Part shown: positions 40,846 to 49,498 of the stretch, piece by piece
How positions within the stretch are numbered: position 1 is the first letter of the stretch
Layout of the letters: every line of letters starts with the position of its first letter
Assembly: GCF_037948395.1 (NCBI RefSeq)
Contig: NZ_CP149940.1
Span: 3,906,001 to 3,970,000 of the forward strand
Source of the DNA: Serratia nevei
GTDB taxonomy: Bacteria > Pseudomonadota > Gammaproteobacteria > Enterobacterales > Enterobacteriaceae
DNA length: 64,000 bases
Direction: 5' to 3'
Translations under genes and position numbers: made by a program
The notes under the pieces: generated by a model
Told to the model about the DNA's origin: nothing
Databases searched by the model: none
The model's input: only the letters and a program-made list of their open reading frames with translations

Positions 40846-42051
40846 GGGTGGCATCCCGCGCAGCGTCAGCCGCCAAAACAGCAGCGCGCTCAGGCTGACG
40901 CCTGCCCCCAGCCAGCAGACGCCGCTCCAGCCCGCCCAGGCGTACATATGGGTGCCGGCAAAGGCACCCAGCCCGCTGCCGACGGCGTAAAACAGCATGT
41001 AGCAGCCCACCAGCCGGCTGTGCAACTGCGGGTGCGCGCTGAAGATCATGCTCTGGTTCAGCACGTGGATCGCCTGGCCCGCCAGATCCAGCAGCACGAT
41101 GCCCACCACCAGCCAAACCAGGCCGCTGCCGAGCAAACCGAGTGGCAGCCAGGCCAGCGTCAACAGCAGCAGACACACGCCGCTGGCCGCCTGCCCCAGC
41201 CCGCGATCCGCCAGATGCCCGGCGCGCACCGCCGCCAGTGCGCCCACCGCGCCGACCAGGCCGAACGTCCCCACCGCGGCATGGGTGAAGTTGAACGGTG
41301 CCTGGCTCAGCGGCAACACCAGCGAACTCCAAAAGAGGCTGAAAGCGCCGAACATCAGCAGCGCCAACATGCCGCGAATTTGCAGCGTGCGGTCATGCAG
41401 CAACAGGCTCAGCATCGAACGCAGCAGCGCGGGATAGCTCAGCGTACTGGGAGCGGTGCGCGGCGCAGGCAGCAGGCGCGACAAGATCGGCAGCAATACC
41501 AGCGTCACCCCGGCAGAGAAGAAATACACCGTGCGCCAGCCGCCGACGTCCGCCAGCGCGCCGGACAGGGTGCGCGCCAGCAGCAATCCCAGCACCACTC
41601 CGCCCTGCGCCGCACCAACCACCCGCCCGCGCTCCTGCGGCGCCGCCAGGGCTGCGGCGTAAGCGATCAGCCCCTGCGTCATGGCGGTGCCCAATAAGCC
41701 TACCAGCAACATCCCTACCAGCAGCCAGGGCGCGCTGTGCGCCCAGCCCACCAATAGCAGCGCGCCGATCAGCCCCAGCTGTTGCCCCGCCAGCAACCGA
41801 TGACGGTTCAACCGATCCCCCAGCGGCACCACCAACAGCAGCGCCAGCGCGCAGCCCAACTGAGTCACGCTGATCACCATGCCGACCGCCGCCAGGCTGA
41901 TGGAAAAATCATGGGCGATAGCGTCCAACAGCGGCTGCGCATAGTAAACGTTGGCCACGCTGAAGGCGCTGGCGGCGGCCAACAGCAGCACCAGGGGGGC
42001 CGGCAGGCGCCCCAGCATCGCACAGGGGGGATCCAGCAGTTTGTCGCTCAT
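40822..42051 (-). CDS. MFS transporter (drug/sugar efflux type)
   Basis: A 409-residue, 12-helix permease. VANVYYAQPLLDAIAHDFSISLAAVGMVISVTQLGCALALLLVVPLGDRLNRHRLL is the helix 1-3 region of DHA1-type exporters of the YnfM/YdhP kind, and HLADRGLGQAASGVC a second motif-A-like loop. It is divergent from an HxlR-type regulator (42147), a pairing common for efflux genes controlled by reactive electrophiles. The substrate is unknown. The end overlaps the methyltransferase gene tail to tail. Confidence 0.88.
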   Translation of the reverse strand: MSDKLLDPPCAMLGRLPAPLVLLLAAASAFSVANVYYAQPLLDAIAHDFSISLAAVGMVISVTQLGCALALLLVVPLGDRLNRHRLLAGQQLGLIGALLLVGWAHSAPWLLVGMLLVGLLGTAMTQGLIAYAAALAAPQERGRVVGAAQGGVVLGLLLARTLSGALADVGGWRTVYFFSAGVTLVLLPILSRLLPAPRTAPSTLSYPALLRSMLSLLLHDRTLQIRGMLALLMFGAFSLFWSSLVLPLSQAPFNFTHAAVGTFGLVGAVGALAAVRAGHLADRGLGQAASGVCLLLLTLAWLPLGLLGSGLVWLVVGIVLLDLAGQAIHVLNQSMIFSAHPQLHSRLVGCYMLFYAVGSGLGAFAGTHMYAWAGWSGVCWLGAGVSLSALLFWRLTLRGMPPSSTAVEQ

Positions 42052-42146
42052 TGCACACCTCAGTCTGGTTTCATTATTAAACCCAATGAACTTTAGGCGT
42101 GGAGGTTTTATAATGCAACCAGAATATGCAGCTGGAGATAACCGTC

Positions 42147-42596
42147 GTGAAACGTAAAAGTCTGGAAGACGCGCCGTGCCCGGTGGCGCGCACGCTGGAT
42201 GTGATTGGCGACTGGTGGTCGCTGCTGATCGTGCGCGACGCCTTCGACGGCGTCACCCGCTTCAGCGAATTTCAAAAAGGGCTGGGGATGGCGAAGAATA
42301 TCCTTGCCACCCGCCTGCGCGCTCTGGTGACGCACGGCGTGCTGGAGATCGTGCCCGCCGCAGATGGCAGCGCCTATCAGGAATATGTACTGACCGAGAA
42401 AGGCCGCGCGCTGTTTCCGGTGATCGTCGGCCTGCGCCAGTGGGGGGAAGATCATCTGTTCGCCGAGGGAGAAGCGCACTCAACGCTGGTGGAAAGCGAC
42501 AGCGGCCGCCCCGTCCCGCGCCTGACGCCGATCGGCAGCGCCGGGCAGACGCTCACCCCGCTGAATACCCGGGTGGTGAAGGTGGAGGAACGGTGA
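42147..42596 (+). CDS. HxlR-family winged-helix regulator
   Basis: A 149-residue regulator: LEDAPCPVARTLDVIGDWWSLLIVRDAF and RFSEFQKGLGMAKNILATRLRALVTHGVL are the family winged helix; Cys14 in DAPCPVAR is at the redox-sensitive position of many HxlR proteins. A GTG start at 42147 is preferred because GGAGATAACC lies 4-10 bp before it, whereas the ATG at 42126 has no ribosome site. It probably controls the divergent MFS gene. Confidence 0.85.
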   Translation: MKRKSLEDAPCPVARTLDVIGDWWSLLIVRDAFDGVTRFSEFQKGLGMAKNILATRLRALVTHGVLEIVPAADGSAYQEYVLTEKGRALFPVIVGLRQWGEDHLFAEGEAHSTLVESDSGRPVPRLTPIGSAGQTLTPLNTRVVKVEER

Positions 42597-42602
42597 TGAG
42601 AG

Positions 42603-42853
42603 TTAGTGGCGGTGCCCGCAGCTCACCCGCTGAAAAACCTGGCGGATAAAGAGCCATTCCAGACACCCGGCCAGCAGATAAACCGCGCCAAAAATGAGCG
42701 CACCAAACCATTCCGTATCGTTAAAATGGAAAAACTCGCTGGCGTCAATCAGCCAAGCGGTTTGAGCCTGGGTACAGGAAAAAGCTTTATTGTCAGCACA
42801 GCCAGCCCAACAACAGCCAATGTGTTAGCGAGCAACAGGGCAAGTTTTTTCAT
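42603..42853 (-). pseudogene. Frameshifted small lipoprotein gene
   Basis: The minus strand starts MKKLALLLANTLAVVG with AAAGG just upstream, then the frame breaks. The shifted frame continues LAGCADNKAFSCTQAQTAWL and a membrane segment WFGALIFGAVYLLAGCLEWL, ending at 42603. Adding back one 4-bp unit in GGGCTGGCTGTG (giving GGGCTGGCTGGCTGTG) restores an 84-residue lipoprotein with lipobox LAGC. As it stands, translation stops after 34 codons. Function unknown; it lies downstream of the metallopeptidase/lipoprotein pair on the same strand and may have been part of that unit. Confidence 0.65.
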
Positions 42854-42908
42854 AGCCTTTCATTCTACAACCTAACGCAGTCCAACAAACTAAACCTAAG
42901 AACATGTG

Positions 42909-43289
42909 TTAATGGTTAACCCTCAGGTTGCCCCGTTCGTCGGAGACAACCATGAATGCGGCGGTAATCAAATGCGAACCTTCGGGTGTCTGTATATCGT
43001 AGGCGACGGAATAACGCTTCCCTGGCCGAAAAGCATAGTCGAATACCGGCATGCACCTCCCCGGCTCAACGAAGAAAACGTCATTATCGATAGCTTTAAT
43101 GAGCTTATCGCCTGATTCGCTATAAATCTGAACGAAGCGAATATTATCCCCCGCCTTCATAGAAGAAAGAATGCAGACATGGTTATCTTTGGCAGTGACG
43201 ACGGCGGGGAAGCGTGGAGTCAGCTTATCGCCAGGCCCCGGACAGCCGACCAGGAGGCAGGCCGTGAATAGAACCAAATATTTTTTCAT
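42909..43289 (-). CDS. Periplasmic lipoprotein, putative T6SS-type immunity protein
   Basis: A 126-residue lipoprotein: signal MKKYLVLFTACLLVGC with lipobox LVGC (Cys16), then a small beta-rich domain (AVVTAKDNHVCILSSMKAGD, FAFRPGKRY-like DYAFRPGKRYSVAYDI). It resembles short periplasmic lipoproteins that are annotated as putative type VI secretion immunity proteins. It starts 7 bp after the stop of a predicted metallopeptidase, the standard effector/immunity spacing. The ribosome site is GAGGGGAGC. Gene is AT-rich compared with neighbours. The assignment as immunity protein is inference from context and architecture. Confidence 0.7.
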   Translation of the reverse strand: MKKYLVLFTACLLVGCPGPGDKLTPRFPAVVTAKDNHVCILSSMKAGDNIRFVQIYSESGDKLIKAIDNDVFFVEPGRCMPVFDYAFRPGKRYSVAYDIQTPEGSHLITAAFMVVSDERGNLRVNH

Positions 43290-43296
43290 GCTCCCC

Positions 43297-43830
43297 TCAT
43301 CCCTTAATAATTTTTCGATAAAGTGCATAAATGTCACGCAAACTATCGGTTCCCCTGTACTTGCCCACTCGTCCAGGACGTTGATAATAACGCCACGTTT
43401 CAATACCATAAACCAACAGCAGCCAGTAATCAGCAAAAATCGAAGCTTGTTGCTCCAGCGAGTAATCAGTAATTTTATTCTTATCAAGGCGATAGTTGTA
43501 CTCAGCCGCCCAACTAAACAACCCACGCATTCTTACCCATTGTCCATGCTGATGCTGCCATACATGCCCCAACTCATGGATGAAAAGATGTTTTTCTTCT
43601 ATCAGAACCGTGTTATCAGAAAAATCGTCTTTATAGAGTTCCCTCCGTAACCATAACTCGCCATTAGGTGCCATGGCATAACTTCTGTTTTGTAAGCCAA
43701 ACGGGAAATAGCTATCACAGTGTATCCATACACGACCATATATAATTGAGCTTCCATATATATGGCGAGCCAATTTAATTTCCCCCATGGTCATACGTCG
43801 TAACGTCCCTTCCTCGGCTAATGCGTTCAT
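43297..43830 (-). CDS. HExxH zinc metallopeptidase, Rhs/Vgr-associated type (putative effector)
   Basis: A 177-residue protein without signal peptide. LRRMTMGEIKLARHIYG, VWIHCDSYFPFGLQN, AMAPNGELWL and the zinc site FIHELGHVWQHQHG (HELGH at 85-89; Glu126 in SLEQQASIFADYW is a likely third ligand) match small proteins annotated as Rhs- or Vgr-related, including C-terminal toxin domains of type VI effectors. AAGGAGGGATAA precedes the start. With the following lipoprotein it forms a compact two-gene unit. No T6SS structural, vgrG, PAAR or rhs gene is present in the window, so delivery is unknown. Confidence 0.75.
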   Translation of the reverse strand: MNALAEEGTLRRMTMGEIKLARHIYGSSIIYGRVWIHCDSYFPFGLQNRSYAMAPNGELWLRRELYKDDFSDNTVLIEEKHLFIHELGHVWQHQHGQWVRMRGLFSWAAEYNYRLDKNKITDYSLEQQASIFADYWLLLVYGIETWRYYQRPGRVGKYRGTDSLRDIYALYRKIIKG

Positions 43831-44103
43831 TTATCCCTCCTTGAATTTATCAATATCCTAATGCTTTTCTAAAATGAATCTATACATGACCGCTTAAATG
43901 GTTTAATTTGGCACAATCCATTTATAACTTGAATAATTTGCAGAAAAATCCTCATCGAATTTCTATAATTAATTAAACGAAAAAAACATATTGCAAATAC
44001 CTTTGTAGTAGCCGCGGTCAGGATACCCTTATCCAGCCCCCCTGCATGATTCGCTTCGCAGTGTCATCCGGGTAATGTATAGTCCGCGTTTTACGGAGAT
44101 CCC

Positions 44104-44973
44104 ATGCTGACCAACTCATCCATTCGTCTGAACAAATACATTAGCGAGAGCGGTATCTGCTCACGCCGCGATGCCGATCGATACATCGAACAGGGCAACG
44201 TTTTCATCAACGGTAAGCGCGCCACCGTTGGCGCTCAGGTATTTGCCGGGGATGTCGTGAAGGTTAACGGTCAGCTGATCGAACCGCGCAATGAAGAAGA
44301 TCTGGTGCTGATCGCGCTGAACAAGCCGGTCGGCATCGTCACCACCACCGAAGACGGCGAGCGCGACAACATCGCTGACTTCGTCAACCACAGCAAACGC
44401 ATCTTCCCGATCGGCCGTTTGGACAAGGATTCACAGGGGCTGATCTTTCTGACCAACCACGGTGACCTGGTCAACAAGATCCTGCGCGCCGGCAACAATC
44501 ACGAGAAAGAGTATCTGGTGACGGTCAACAAGCCGGTGACCGACGAGTTTATTCGCAGCATGGGCGCCGGCGTGCCGATGCTGGGCACGGTGACCAAAAA
44601 GTGCAAGGTTAAGAAAGAGGCGCCGTTCGTGTTCCGCATCACGCTGGTGCAGGGGCTGAATCGCCAGATCCGCCGCATGTGCGAACACTTCGGCTACGAG
44701 GTCACCAAGCTGGAACGCACGCGCATCATGAACGTCAGCCTGAAAGGCTTGCCGCTGGGCGAATGGCGCGATCTGACCGATGACGAGCTGATCGAGCTGT
44801 TCAAACTGATTGAAGGCTCCTCGTCCGAGGCCAAGCCGGCGAAGAAGGCCCCGGCCAAATCCGCCGCGGCGAAAAAACCGAGCGCCGGGGGCCCCAAAAG
44901 CGCCGACAAAGCCGCTGCGCCGGCCGGCCGTAAGCGCTTTACCCAGCCAGGGCGCAAGAAAAAAGGGCGTTAA
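44104..44973 (+). CDS. rluF: 23S rRNA pseudouridine(2604) synthase RluF
   Basis: A 289-residue RsuA-family enzyme (E. coli RluF 290). An S4 domain ([33 protein letters not shown]) precedes the catalytic domain with Asp107 in [18 protein letters not shown]; the tail is rich in Lys and Ala ([15 protein letters not shown]) and ends GRKKKGR. It makes pseudouridine 2604 in 23S rRNA and also acts on tRNA-Tyr in E. coli. The 273-bp AT-rich region upstream separates it from the divergent effector gene. Confidence 0.95.
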   Translation: MLTNSSIRLNKYISESGICSRRDADRYIEQGNVFINGKRATVGAQVFAGDVVKVNGQLIEPRNEEDLVLIALNKPVGIVTTTEDGERDNIADFVNHSKRIFPIGRLDKDSQGLIFLTNHGDLVNKILRAGNNHEKEYLVTVNKPVTDEFIRSMGAGVPMLGTVTKKCKVKKEAPFVFRITLVQGLNRQIRRMCEHFGYEVTKLERTRIMNVSLKGLPLGEWRDLTDDELIELFKLIEGSSSEAKPAKKAPAKSAAAKKPSAGGPKSADKAAAPAGRKRFTQPGRKKKGR

Positions 44974-44994
44974 GCCCCGCTCGCTCTTCTCGCC

Positions 44995-45018
44995 AAGCCC
45001 GCCGTTGCGCGGTTTTTT
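44995..45018 (+). terminator. Probable terminator of rluF
   Basis: An imperfect GC hairpin (AAGCCCGC, CGTT loop, GCGCGG) followed by T7, 22 bp after the rluF stop. Confidence 0.6.
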
Positions 45019-45061
45019 TCATCATAAAAGTCAGCCACAGGCCGCCACTGAGCCCTCACCA

Positions 45062-45088
45062 TAAAAAAGGCCCGCATCAAGCGGGCCT
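45062..45088 (-). terminator. Terminator of the autotransporter gene
   Basis: Minus strand stem AGGCCCGC / GCGGGCCT with a 5-base loop and a run of six T, 30 bp beyond the autotransporter stop. Confidence 0.9.
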
Positions 45089-45117
45089 GCAAGTACCAGA
45101 GAAGTCTAGAGGAAAAA

Positions 45118-48100
45118 TCAGAACGACCAGCGCAGGTTGGCGTTGACCGAATTCACGCGGGTATCGGCGCCGAATTGCCCCTGATAGCCGACATCCAGCG
45201 TCGCGGCGCGCGACAGTTTCACGCTCACGCCGATATCGCCCACCATCACGTTGTCATCCACGGCCTGGCCCTGAGTGACGAACGCGTCACTGCCGGCAAA
45301 CGCCATGCGCGATGAGGTGTTCTTATCGCCGTAGGCATGCTGCCAACCGAGCGAGCCATAGAGGCTGACGTTCTTCGGCAGCTCGGTCACGCCGCGCACC
45401 CCGAGCGTGGAGTAGAAGGTGTTCATCGTTTCATTGCGCACGCTCAGCGCCGCCGCGCCACCCGACTCCTGGAAGCTGTCGGTATGCAGGCGGATATAGC
45501 TCAGGTTAATGAACGGTTCGACGTTCATCTCCGGCTGGCCGAAACGGTAACCCGCTTCGGTGAACGCCAGCAATGAGTTGGCATCGTAGTCCGACTTCAG
45601 CCGATCCGAGAAGCCGCTGAAATCGACGTTGCGCTTGCCTTCGATCTTGTGCCAGGTGTAACCCAGCGCGCCGCGCAGCGAGAACGCATCCTGCTGCCCC
45701 GCCGCATACAGGCCGAGGTGGTAGTTGTCGGTATCGGCCTTGGAACGGCGGCTGTCGACGTCGTAGTCGCCGCGACTGTAACCGAAGTAGCCGCCGATGC
45801 GCACATTATGGTCCGCCAGCTTGCGATCCGCCCCCAACAGGAAGCCGGTGGTGTTGCCATCCAGCTTGCCCACGTTGCCATTGCCGCTGTTTCTGCCCCA
45901 GGAACTGAAGGTCTGCCCCCAGACGCCACTGTTTTGCGCCTGCGCCGGTTGCACCAGCGACATCGCCAACGGCGGTACCGGCAGGCTGTCGTTGGCGAAC
46001 AGGCGCAGCATGCGCTGGTTCAGCACGTTGAACAGCTGGGTGCTGCCGGCGATCAGGTTAGACTGCATCGACGGATAGACTTCGCCGGACAGCTGATTGA
46101 ACGCCTCGCGCGCTTCCGGCGCGCTCAGCAGCAGCAGCGAGTTGTACAACGCCAGCGAAGGGCCGCTCTGCACCAACGTCGAGAGCGCACCGGCGGTATT
46201 CCACTGGTTGCCGCTCTCGGCCACCGTTTGGAAAATGCCCGGCTTGCCGCTGCCTGGGTTCTCGCCCCCCGGATTTTCACCGCCTGGGTTTTCCCCACCC
46301 GGATTCTCGCCCCCCGGATTTTCACCACCTGGGTTTTCACCGCCCGGATTCTCGCCCCCTGGATTCTCACCGCCTGGGTTTTCTCCACCCGGATTCTCGC
46401 CGCCAGGGTTTTCACCGCCCGTGTCTTTCTGCGCGATGGTCAGATCCACGGCGTTGGGGCTGTGGTTCAACGCCACATCGAGGAAGGCAGACTTGGAGAC
46501 CGCCGCCGCGAATTGGCCGTCAATGCCGCCGTCCGAGGTCAGAATGCGGTAGCTTTGGCCGGTTTTATAGCTGGTTTGCGGATCCAGCGCCGTGACCTGC
46601 ACCTTGGCCTGATCGCTAATGGTGGTTTTGCCCGCCACCAGCAACTGGTCGCTGCGGCCGTCACCGGCGATATCGACGTCATAGAAGGATTCGCCGATAA
46701 AATTCAGGTAGCGTTTCAGCGTCAGCGTGCCGATATTGCCGTCGCCGGGCGAAATATGGCCGCCGGACTGGATCTCGGTCTGGCCCAGCGTGCCGTTGCC
46801 GCCCAATGTGCCACCGGCCTTGATCGACGCGGCGCTGCTGTAGCCCTGCCCGTTATTGACGTCGGAACCCGCCGTCGCGTTGAGGATCAGCGTGCCGCCG
46901 TTTTCGGCGCTGAGGGTTTGGATCTCGAAGATATCGTCTTCTTTCTGAGTATTGATATCGCTGGCGATGATGAGCTTACCACCGCGCGCGGTGACGTTGG
47001 CCTGCAACTCAGTGAGATCGCCGTTCAGCGTCGTGTGCCCGGCGCTGTTGATCACCTCGCCTTCGCCGCTCATCTTGTTGCTGAAGACATAATTGCCGTC
47101 GGTATGGTTAAAATACACATAGCTGCGGAACAATCCGCCCCGCAGGGCGATCGCCGTCTGGGCATCGATAGTGCCTACGGCGCCCGCCGCGCCGAGCGTC
47201 GGCTCGGTCAACCCGGTGCCGGTATCCATATTGCCGCGGCTGCCGATAATCAGCGCGCCGCGGTTAGAGCCGGAGCCGGTCTTGCCCAGCACCACGTCGT
47301 TGCCGCCGGCGGAGAATGTCCCGCCGTCCATGACCGCCAACACGCCATTGCCGTAATCGCCGACGTTGACGCTGCTGCCGCTGGTCACGCGCGAGCCGCT
47401 GCCGGCGATCGTCAGCTCGGCGGTTTTACGCGCGCCGGAGACACCCGCCACCTGAATATTACCGACGTTGACCGCGCCGCCGTTCAGCACGTCCAGATCG
47501 CCGTAAAGCGTGAGCGCACGGCCGACGTTCCACTGGGAATTGGCCCCCGTGACCGTGGCCTTCGGGCTCAGCGTATCGGTCTCGCCCGGCCCGCTGCCAT
47601 TACCGATGCGCGCGTCAAAGGCGGTATTCAACACCGCGCCGTCTTCAATCGCCAGCGTGGATCGCGCCCCTAAGTCGGTGCCGACGCTGAGAAAATTGCT
47701 GGTGACGCGGGAACCGGCACCGGTGGCGATCAGGTGGCTGTCATAGCCGCGCGTGGTGCCGACCACGATCTCTTTCGCGCTGGCCAGCGCGCCGTCTTCA
47801 ACCCGCAGGGTGCCCCGCCCCAGATTCAGGCCGCCGCGCAGCACGAACTGATCGTTCACCGCGTTCAGCTCAGCGTTCGGCCCACGAACCGTGACCAGGC
47901 TGTCATGAATTTGGCCGTTGAACATCCGGCCGATATTGATGTTATAGGCGCTGATCTTGCCATTCTCGATCAGCAGGTTGCCGCTTTGATTGCGGCCGAC
48001 GTAAACGTCCCCGGTGTAGGCCAATGATTCGGTAATTTTTGAGTCGCCGTCAAAAATAGCATCGTCTGCGCGAGCGATATCGGCGGGCGCCAGCATCAAC

Positions 48101-48180
48101 AGCGGCGCGGAAAATAGAGCGAGGTAAAGTTTGGAAAGCGGTGTTTTAACCGCTAAAGGGTGCGATGTCTTGTCATTCAC
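45118..48180 (-). CDS. Type Va autotransporter with T5SS/PEP-CTERM-like repeats and GENPG linker
   Basis: A 1020-residue outer-membrane protein. Signal peptide with a long N-region ends near IARADDA (about residue 38). The passenger (about 40-585) is beta-helical with repeats of the form VTGANSQWNVGRALTLYGDLDVLNGGAV. Residues 588-643 are eleven copies of GENPG, a proline-rich linker; then a typical autotransporter domain (PEAREAFNQLSGEVYPSM, VWGQTFSSWGRNSG, final SVNANLRWSF). No protease triad or adhesion motif is recognised in the passenger. The GTG at 48180 is used, after GGAGATAGCCC. It lies next to a lipoprotein and a two-component system that may control it. Confidence 0.92.
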   Translation of the reverse strand: MNDKTSHPLAVKTPLSKLYLALFSAPLLMLAPADIARADDAIFDGDSKITESLAYTGDVYVGRNQSGNLLIENGKISAYNINIGRMFNGQIHDSLVTVRGPNAELNAVNDQFVLRGGLNLGRGTLRVEDGALASAKEIVVGTTRGYDSHLIATGAGSRVTSNFLSVGTDLGARSTLAIEDGAVLNTAFDARIGNGSGPGETDTLSPKATVTGANSQWNVGRALTLYGDLDVLNGGAVNVGNIQVAGVSGARKTAELTIAGSGSRVTSGSSVNVGDYGNGVLAVMDGGTFSAGGNDVVLGKTGSGSNRGALIIGSRGNMDTGTGLTEPTLGAAGAVGTIDAQTAIALRGGLFRSYVYFNHTDGNYVFSNKMSGEGEVINSAGHTTLNGDLTELQANVTARGGKLIIASDINTQKEDDIFEIQTLSAENGGTLILNATAGSDVNNGQGYSSAASIKAGGTLGGNGTLGQTEIQSGGHISPGDGNIGTLTLKRYLNFIGESFYDVDIAGDGRSDQLLVAGKTTISDQAKVQVTALDPQTSYKTGQSYRILTSDGGIDGQFAAAVSKSAFLDVALNHSPNAVDLTIAQKDTGGENPGGENPGGENPGGENPGGENPGGENPGGENPGGENPGGENPGGENPGGENPGSGKPGIFQTVAESGNQWNTAGALSTLVQSGPSLALYNSLLLLSAPEAREAFNQLSGEVYPSMQSNLIAGSTQLFNVLNQRMLRLFANDSLPVPPLAMSLVQPAQAQNSGVWGQTFSSWGRNSGNGNVGKLDGNTTGFLLGADRKLADHNVRIGGYFGYSRGDYDVDSRRSKADTDNYHLGLYAAGQQDAFSLRGALGYTWHKIEGKRNVDFSGFSDRLKSDYDANSLLAFTEAGYRFGQPEMNVEPFINLSYIRLHTDSFQESGGAAALSVRNETMNTFYSTLGVRGVTELPKNVSLYGSLGWQHAYGDKNTSSRMAFAGSDAFVTQGQAVDDNVMVGDIGVSVKLSRAATLDVGYQGQFGADTRVNSVNANLRWSF
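46253..46417. repeat. Eleven tandem 15-bp repeats encoding GENPG
   Basis: Eleven consecutive 15-bp units of the form CCYGGRTTYTCNCCN on the plus strand, in frame with the autotransporter. The units differ mainly at third codon positions, so the protein repeat is kept while the DNA has drifted, arguing for selection on length and sequence. Unit length is a multiple of 3, so copy changes keep the frame. Confidence 0.95.
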
Positions 48181-48209
48181 GGGCTATCTCCGTACTCGTT
48201 GGCATGATG

Positions 48210-48274
48210 GCGCGAAATTTATTGTTATGGGTAAACTCACTGCGCTAGAGGAAGTGTGAGGCGTTATTTCGCGC
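48210..48274 (-). repeat. 9-bp inverted repeat in the autotransporter leader
   Basis: GCGCGAAAT (48210-48218) and ATTTCGCGC (48266-48274) are perfect complements 47 bp apart, just upstream of the GTG start. Between them is a smaller pair CTCAC/GTGAG. It could be a 5' UTR stem-loop or a split operator. Confidence 0.4.
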
Positions 48275-48375
48275 ACGCCGGTTTAGTGATCGTCGAAGCA
48301 AAAGCTTATTGCCCCCCGGCGCTGACGCTCCGACGATGGAAAACCAGGAAGCGGAAATACCGCCCCCAAAGCGAA

Positions 48376-48690
48376 TTATTTATGCGTGACCACCGGCGTA
48401 CAGGTCGGCGCGCTCAGCGACGGCGACGAACCTAAAATTCCCGGCATCATCAGCGACGAGCAATCGAAAATACGGCCCTTTTCCGTGGTGGCGCGATATG
48501 AAAGTTTTTGGCCGCCCAGCGCATCCGGCTGCGCACCATTGACGTTGGTCACGGTAATTTCGTCCGACGAGCCCAGGCCCAGCATTTTGGCGGTTTCCGC
48601 CTGCAGCAGTGGAATGGCCTGATCGGTTTTCAGGGTGGAACAACCGGCTATCATCATCGTCACGGTTAAAGCGATAAGTGGTTTCTTCAT
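48376..48690 (-). CDS. Small lipoprotein of unknown function
   Basis: A 104-residue protein with lipoprotein signal MKKPLIALTVTMMIAGCSTL (lipobox IAGC, Cys17). The mature part contains ITVTNVNGAQPDALGGQKLSYRATTEKGRIFDCSSLMMPG and four-residue spaced small residues, with no recognised domain. AAGGATAATTT precedes the start. It lies 195 bp upstream of the autotransporter on the same strand and may be cotranscribed with it or separately expressed. Confidence 0.8.
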   Translation of the reverse strand: MKKPLIALTVTMMIAGCSTLKTDQAIPLLQAETAKMLGLGSSDEITVTNVNGAQPDALGGQKLSYRATTEKGRIFDCSSLMMPGILGSSPSLSAPTCTPVVTHK

Positions 48691-48784
48691 AAATTATCCT
48701 TTATAACCAATCAGTTAAAATTATCGATTGGCTTTATGTTTTCTCTTATCCAAATCCTCGAATAATATATTTCCCTTTCCTAAA

Positions 48785-48814
48785 CGAAAAAACCCTCCTA
48801 AAGTAGGGAGGGTT
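48785..48814 (-). terminator. Leftward Rho-independent terminator without an obvious gene
   Basis: Stem AACCCTCC (48791-48798) / GGAGGGTT (48807-48814) with a 7-base loop; on the minus strand it is followed by TTTTTT. No minus-strand gene lies to its right, since the response regulator is on the plus strand. It may end an antisense or small RNA, or act as a leader hairpin of the regulator. Confidence 0.65.
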
Positions 48815-48865
48815 GATAATAATTCATCAGACTTATCTGAACTGTGAAGGCGAAAGGAGAATCCT

Positions 48866-49498
48866 TTGGGGCAGGATTATGCGTTGGTCGTTGATGACCA
48901 TCCATTGGTAGCAAGCGGCATCGCTAATTTTCTCAGCACGCATTGCCGATTCAAACAGGCGCATGTGGTGACCAATGAAGAGAATTGCTACCGTCATATT
49001 AGGGAAAATGGCCCGCCGCGTTTACTGGTGATTGATTTTTGGCTCTCTTCCGGTACAGCGTTGAAATTACTCAAAGAAGTAAAACAACGTTATCCGCAGG
49101 TACGGATTTTAGTGGTCAGCGGCGACGAGAATAACGATATCTGGCAGAAAGTGCACAATGCCGGCGGGCACGGATTCGTATTAAAAAACGAGCCACCTGA
49201 ATTATTCGCCAGGGCGGTTTTTGCGCTAAATAATAATCAGGAGTGGTTCCCGGAGGGAAATGAATACGCTATTAAAAGCAGCCATGACCATTTAAATAAA
49301 TTCAATTTAACGCCGAGGCAAATCGACGTATTAACCATGATGTTGCGCGGCCTGCCAAATAAAAGAATCGCGACGCAGCTCTCTATTTCCGAACCTACCG
49401 TCAAAGAACATATCAGCAATATATTGAAAAAGATCGGCGTCAACAGCCGGGTAGAAGCCATCACGCTGTTGCACGGCAAACGGGATCCGTCGTCATGA
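48866..49498 (+). CDS. LuxR/NarL-type response regulator
   Basis: A 210-residue regulator. Receiver domain with VVDDHPLVASGI and phospho-acceptor Asp57 in LLVIDFWLSSG; C-terminal LuxR helix-turn-helix NLTPRQIDVLTMMLRGLPNKRIATQLSISEPTVKEHISNILKKIG. The start is TTG at 48866, supported by AAAGGAGAATCC 8 bp away. It overlaps the hybrid kinase by 4 bp (ATGA), so both are one unit. The gene is visibly richer in A/T than its neighbours, hinting at acquisition. Confidence 0.9.
   Translation: MGQDYALVVDDHPLVASGIANFLSTHCRFKQAHVVTNEENCYRHIRENGPPRLLVIDFWLSSGTALKLLKEVKQRYPQVRILVVSGDENNDIWQKVHNAGGHGFVLKNEPPELFARAVFALNNNQEWFPEGNEYAIKSSHDHLNKFNLTPRQIDVLTMMLRGLPNKRIATQLSISEPTVKEHISNILKKIGVNSRVEAITLLHGKRDPSS

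Noticed and set aside
42606..42875. Plus-strand open frame of 89 codons
   Set aside because: It is antisense to the frameshifted lipoprotein, whose signal peptide, lipobox and membrane segment are on the minus strand.
46253..46417. Regular short repeats resembling a CRISPR array
   Set aside because: The units are 15 bp, directly adjacent, without spacers, and encode GENPG in frame.
45649..47673. Long plus-strand open frame opposite the autotransporter
   Set aside because: Low-complexity translation with no domain; the minus strand is clearly the coding one.
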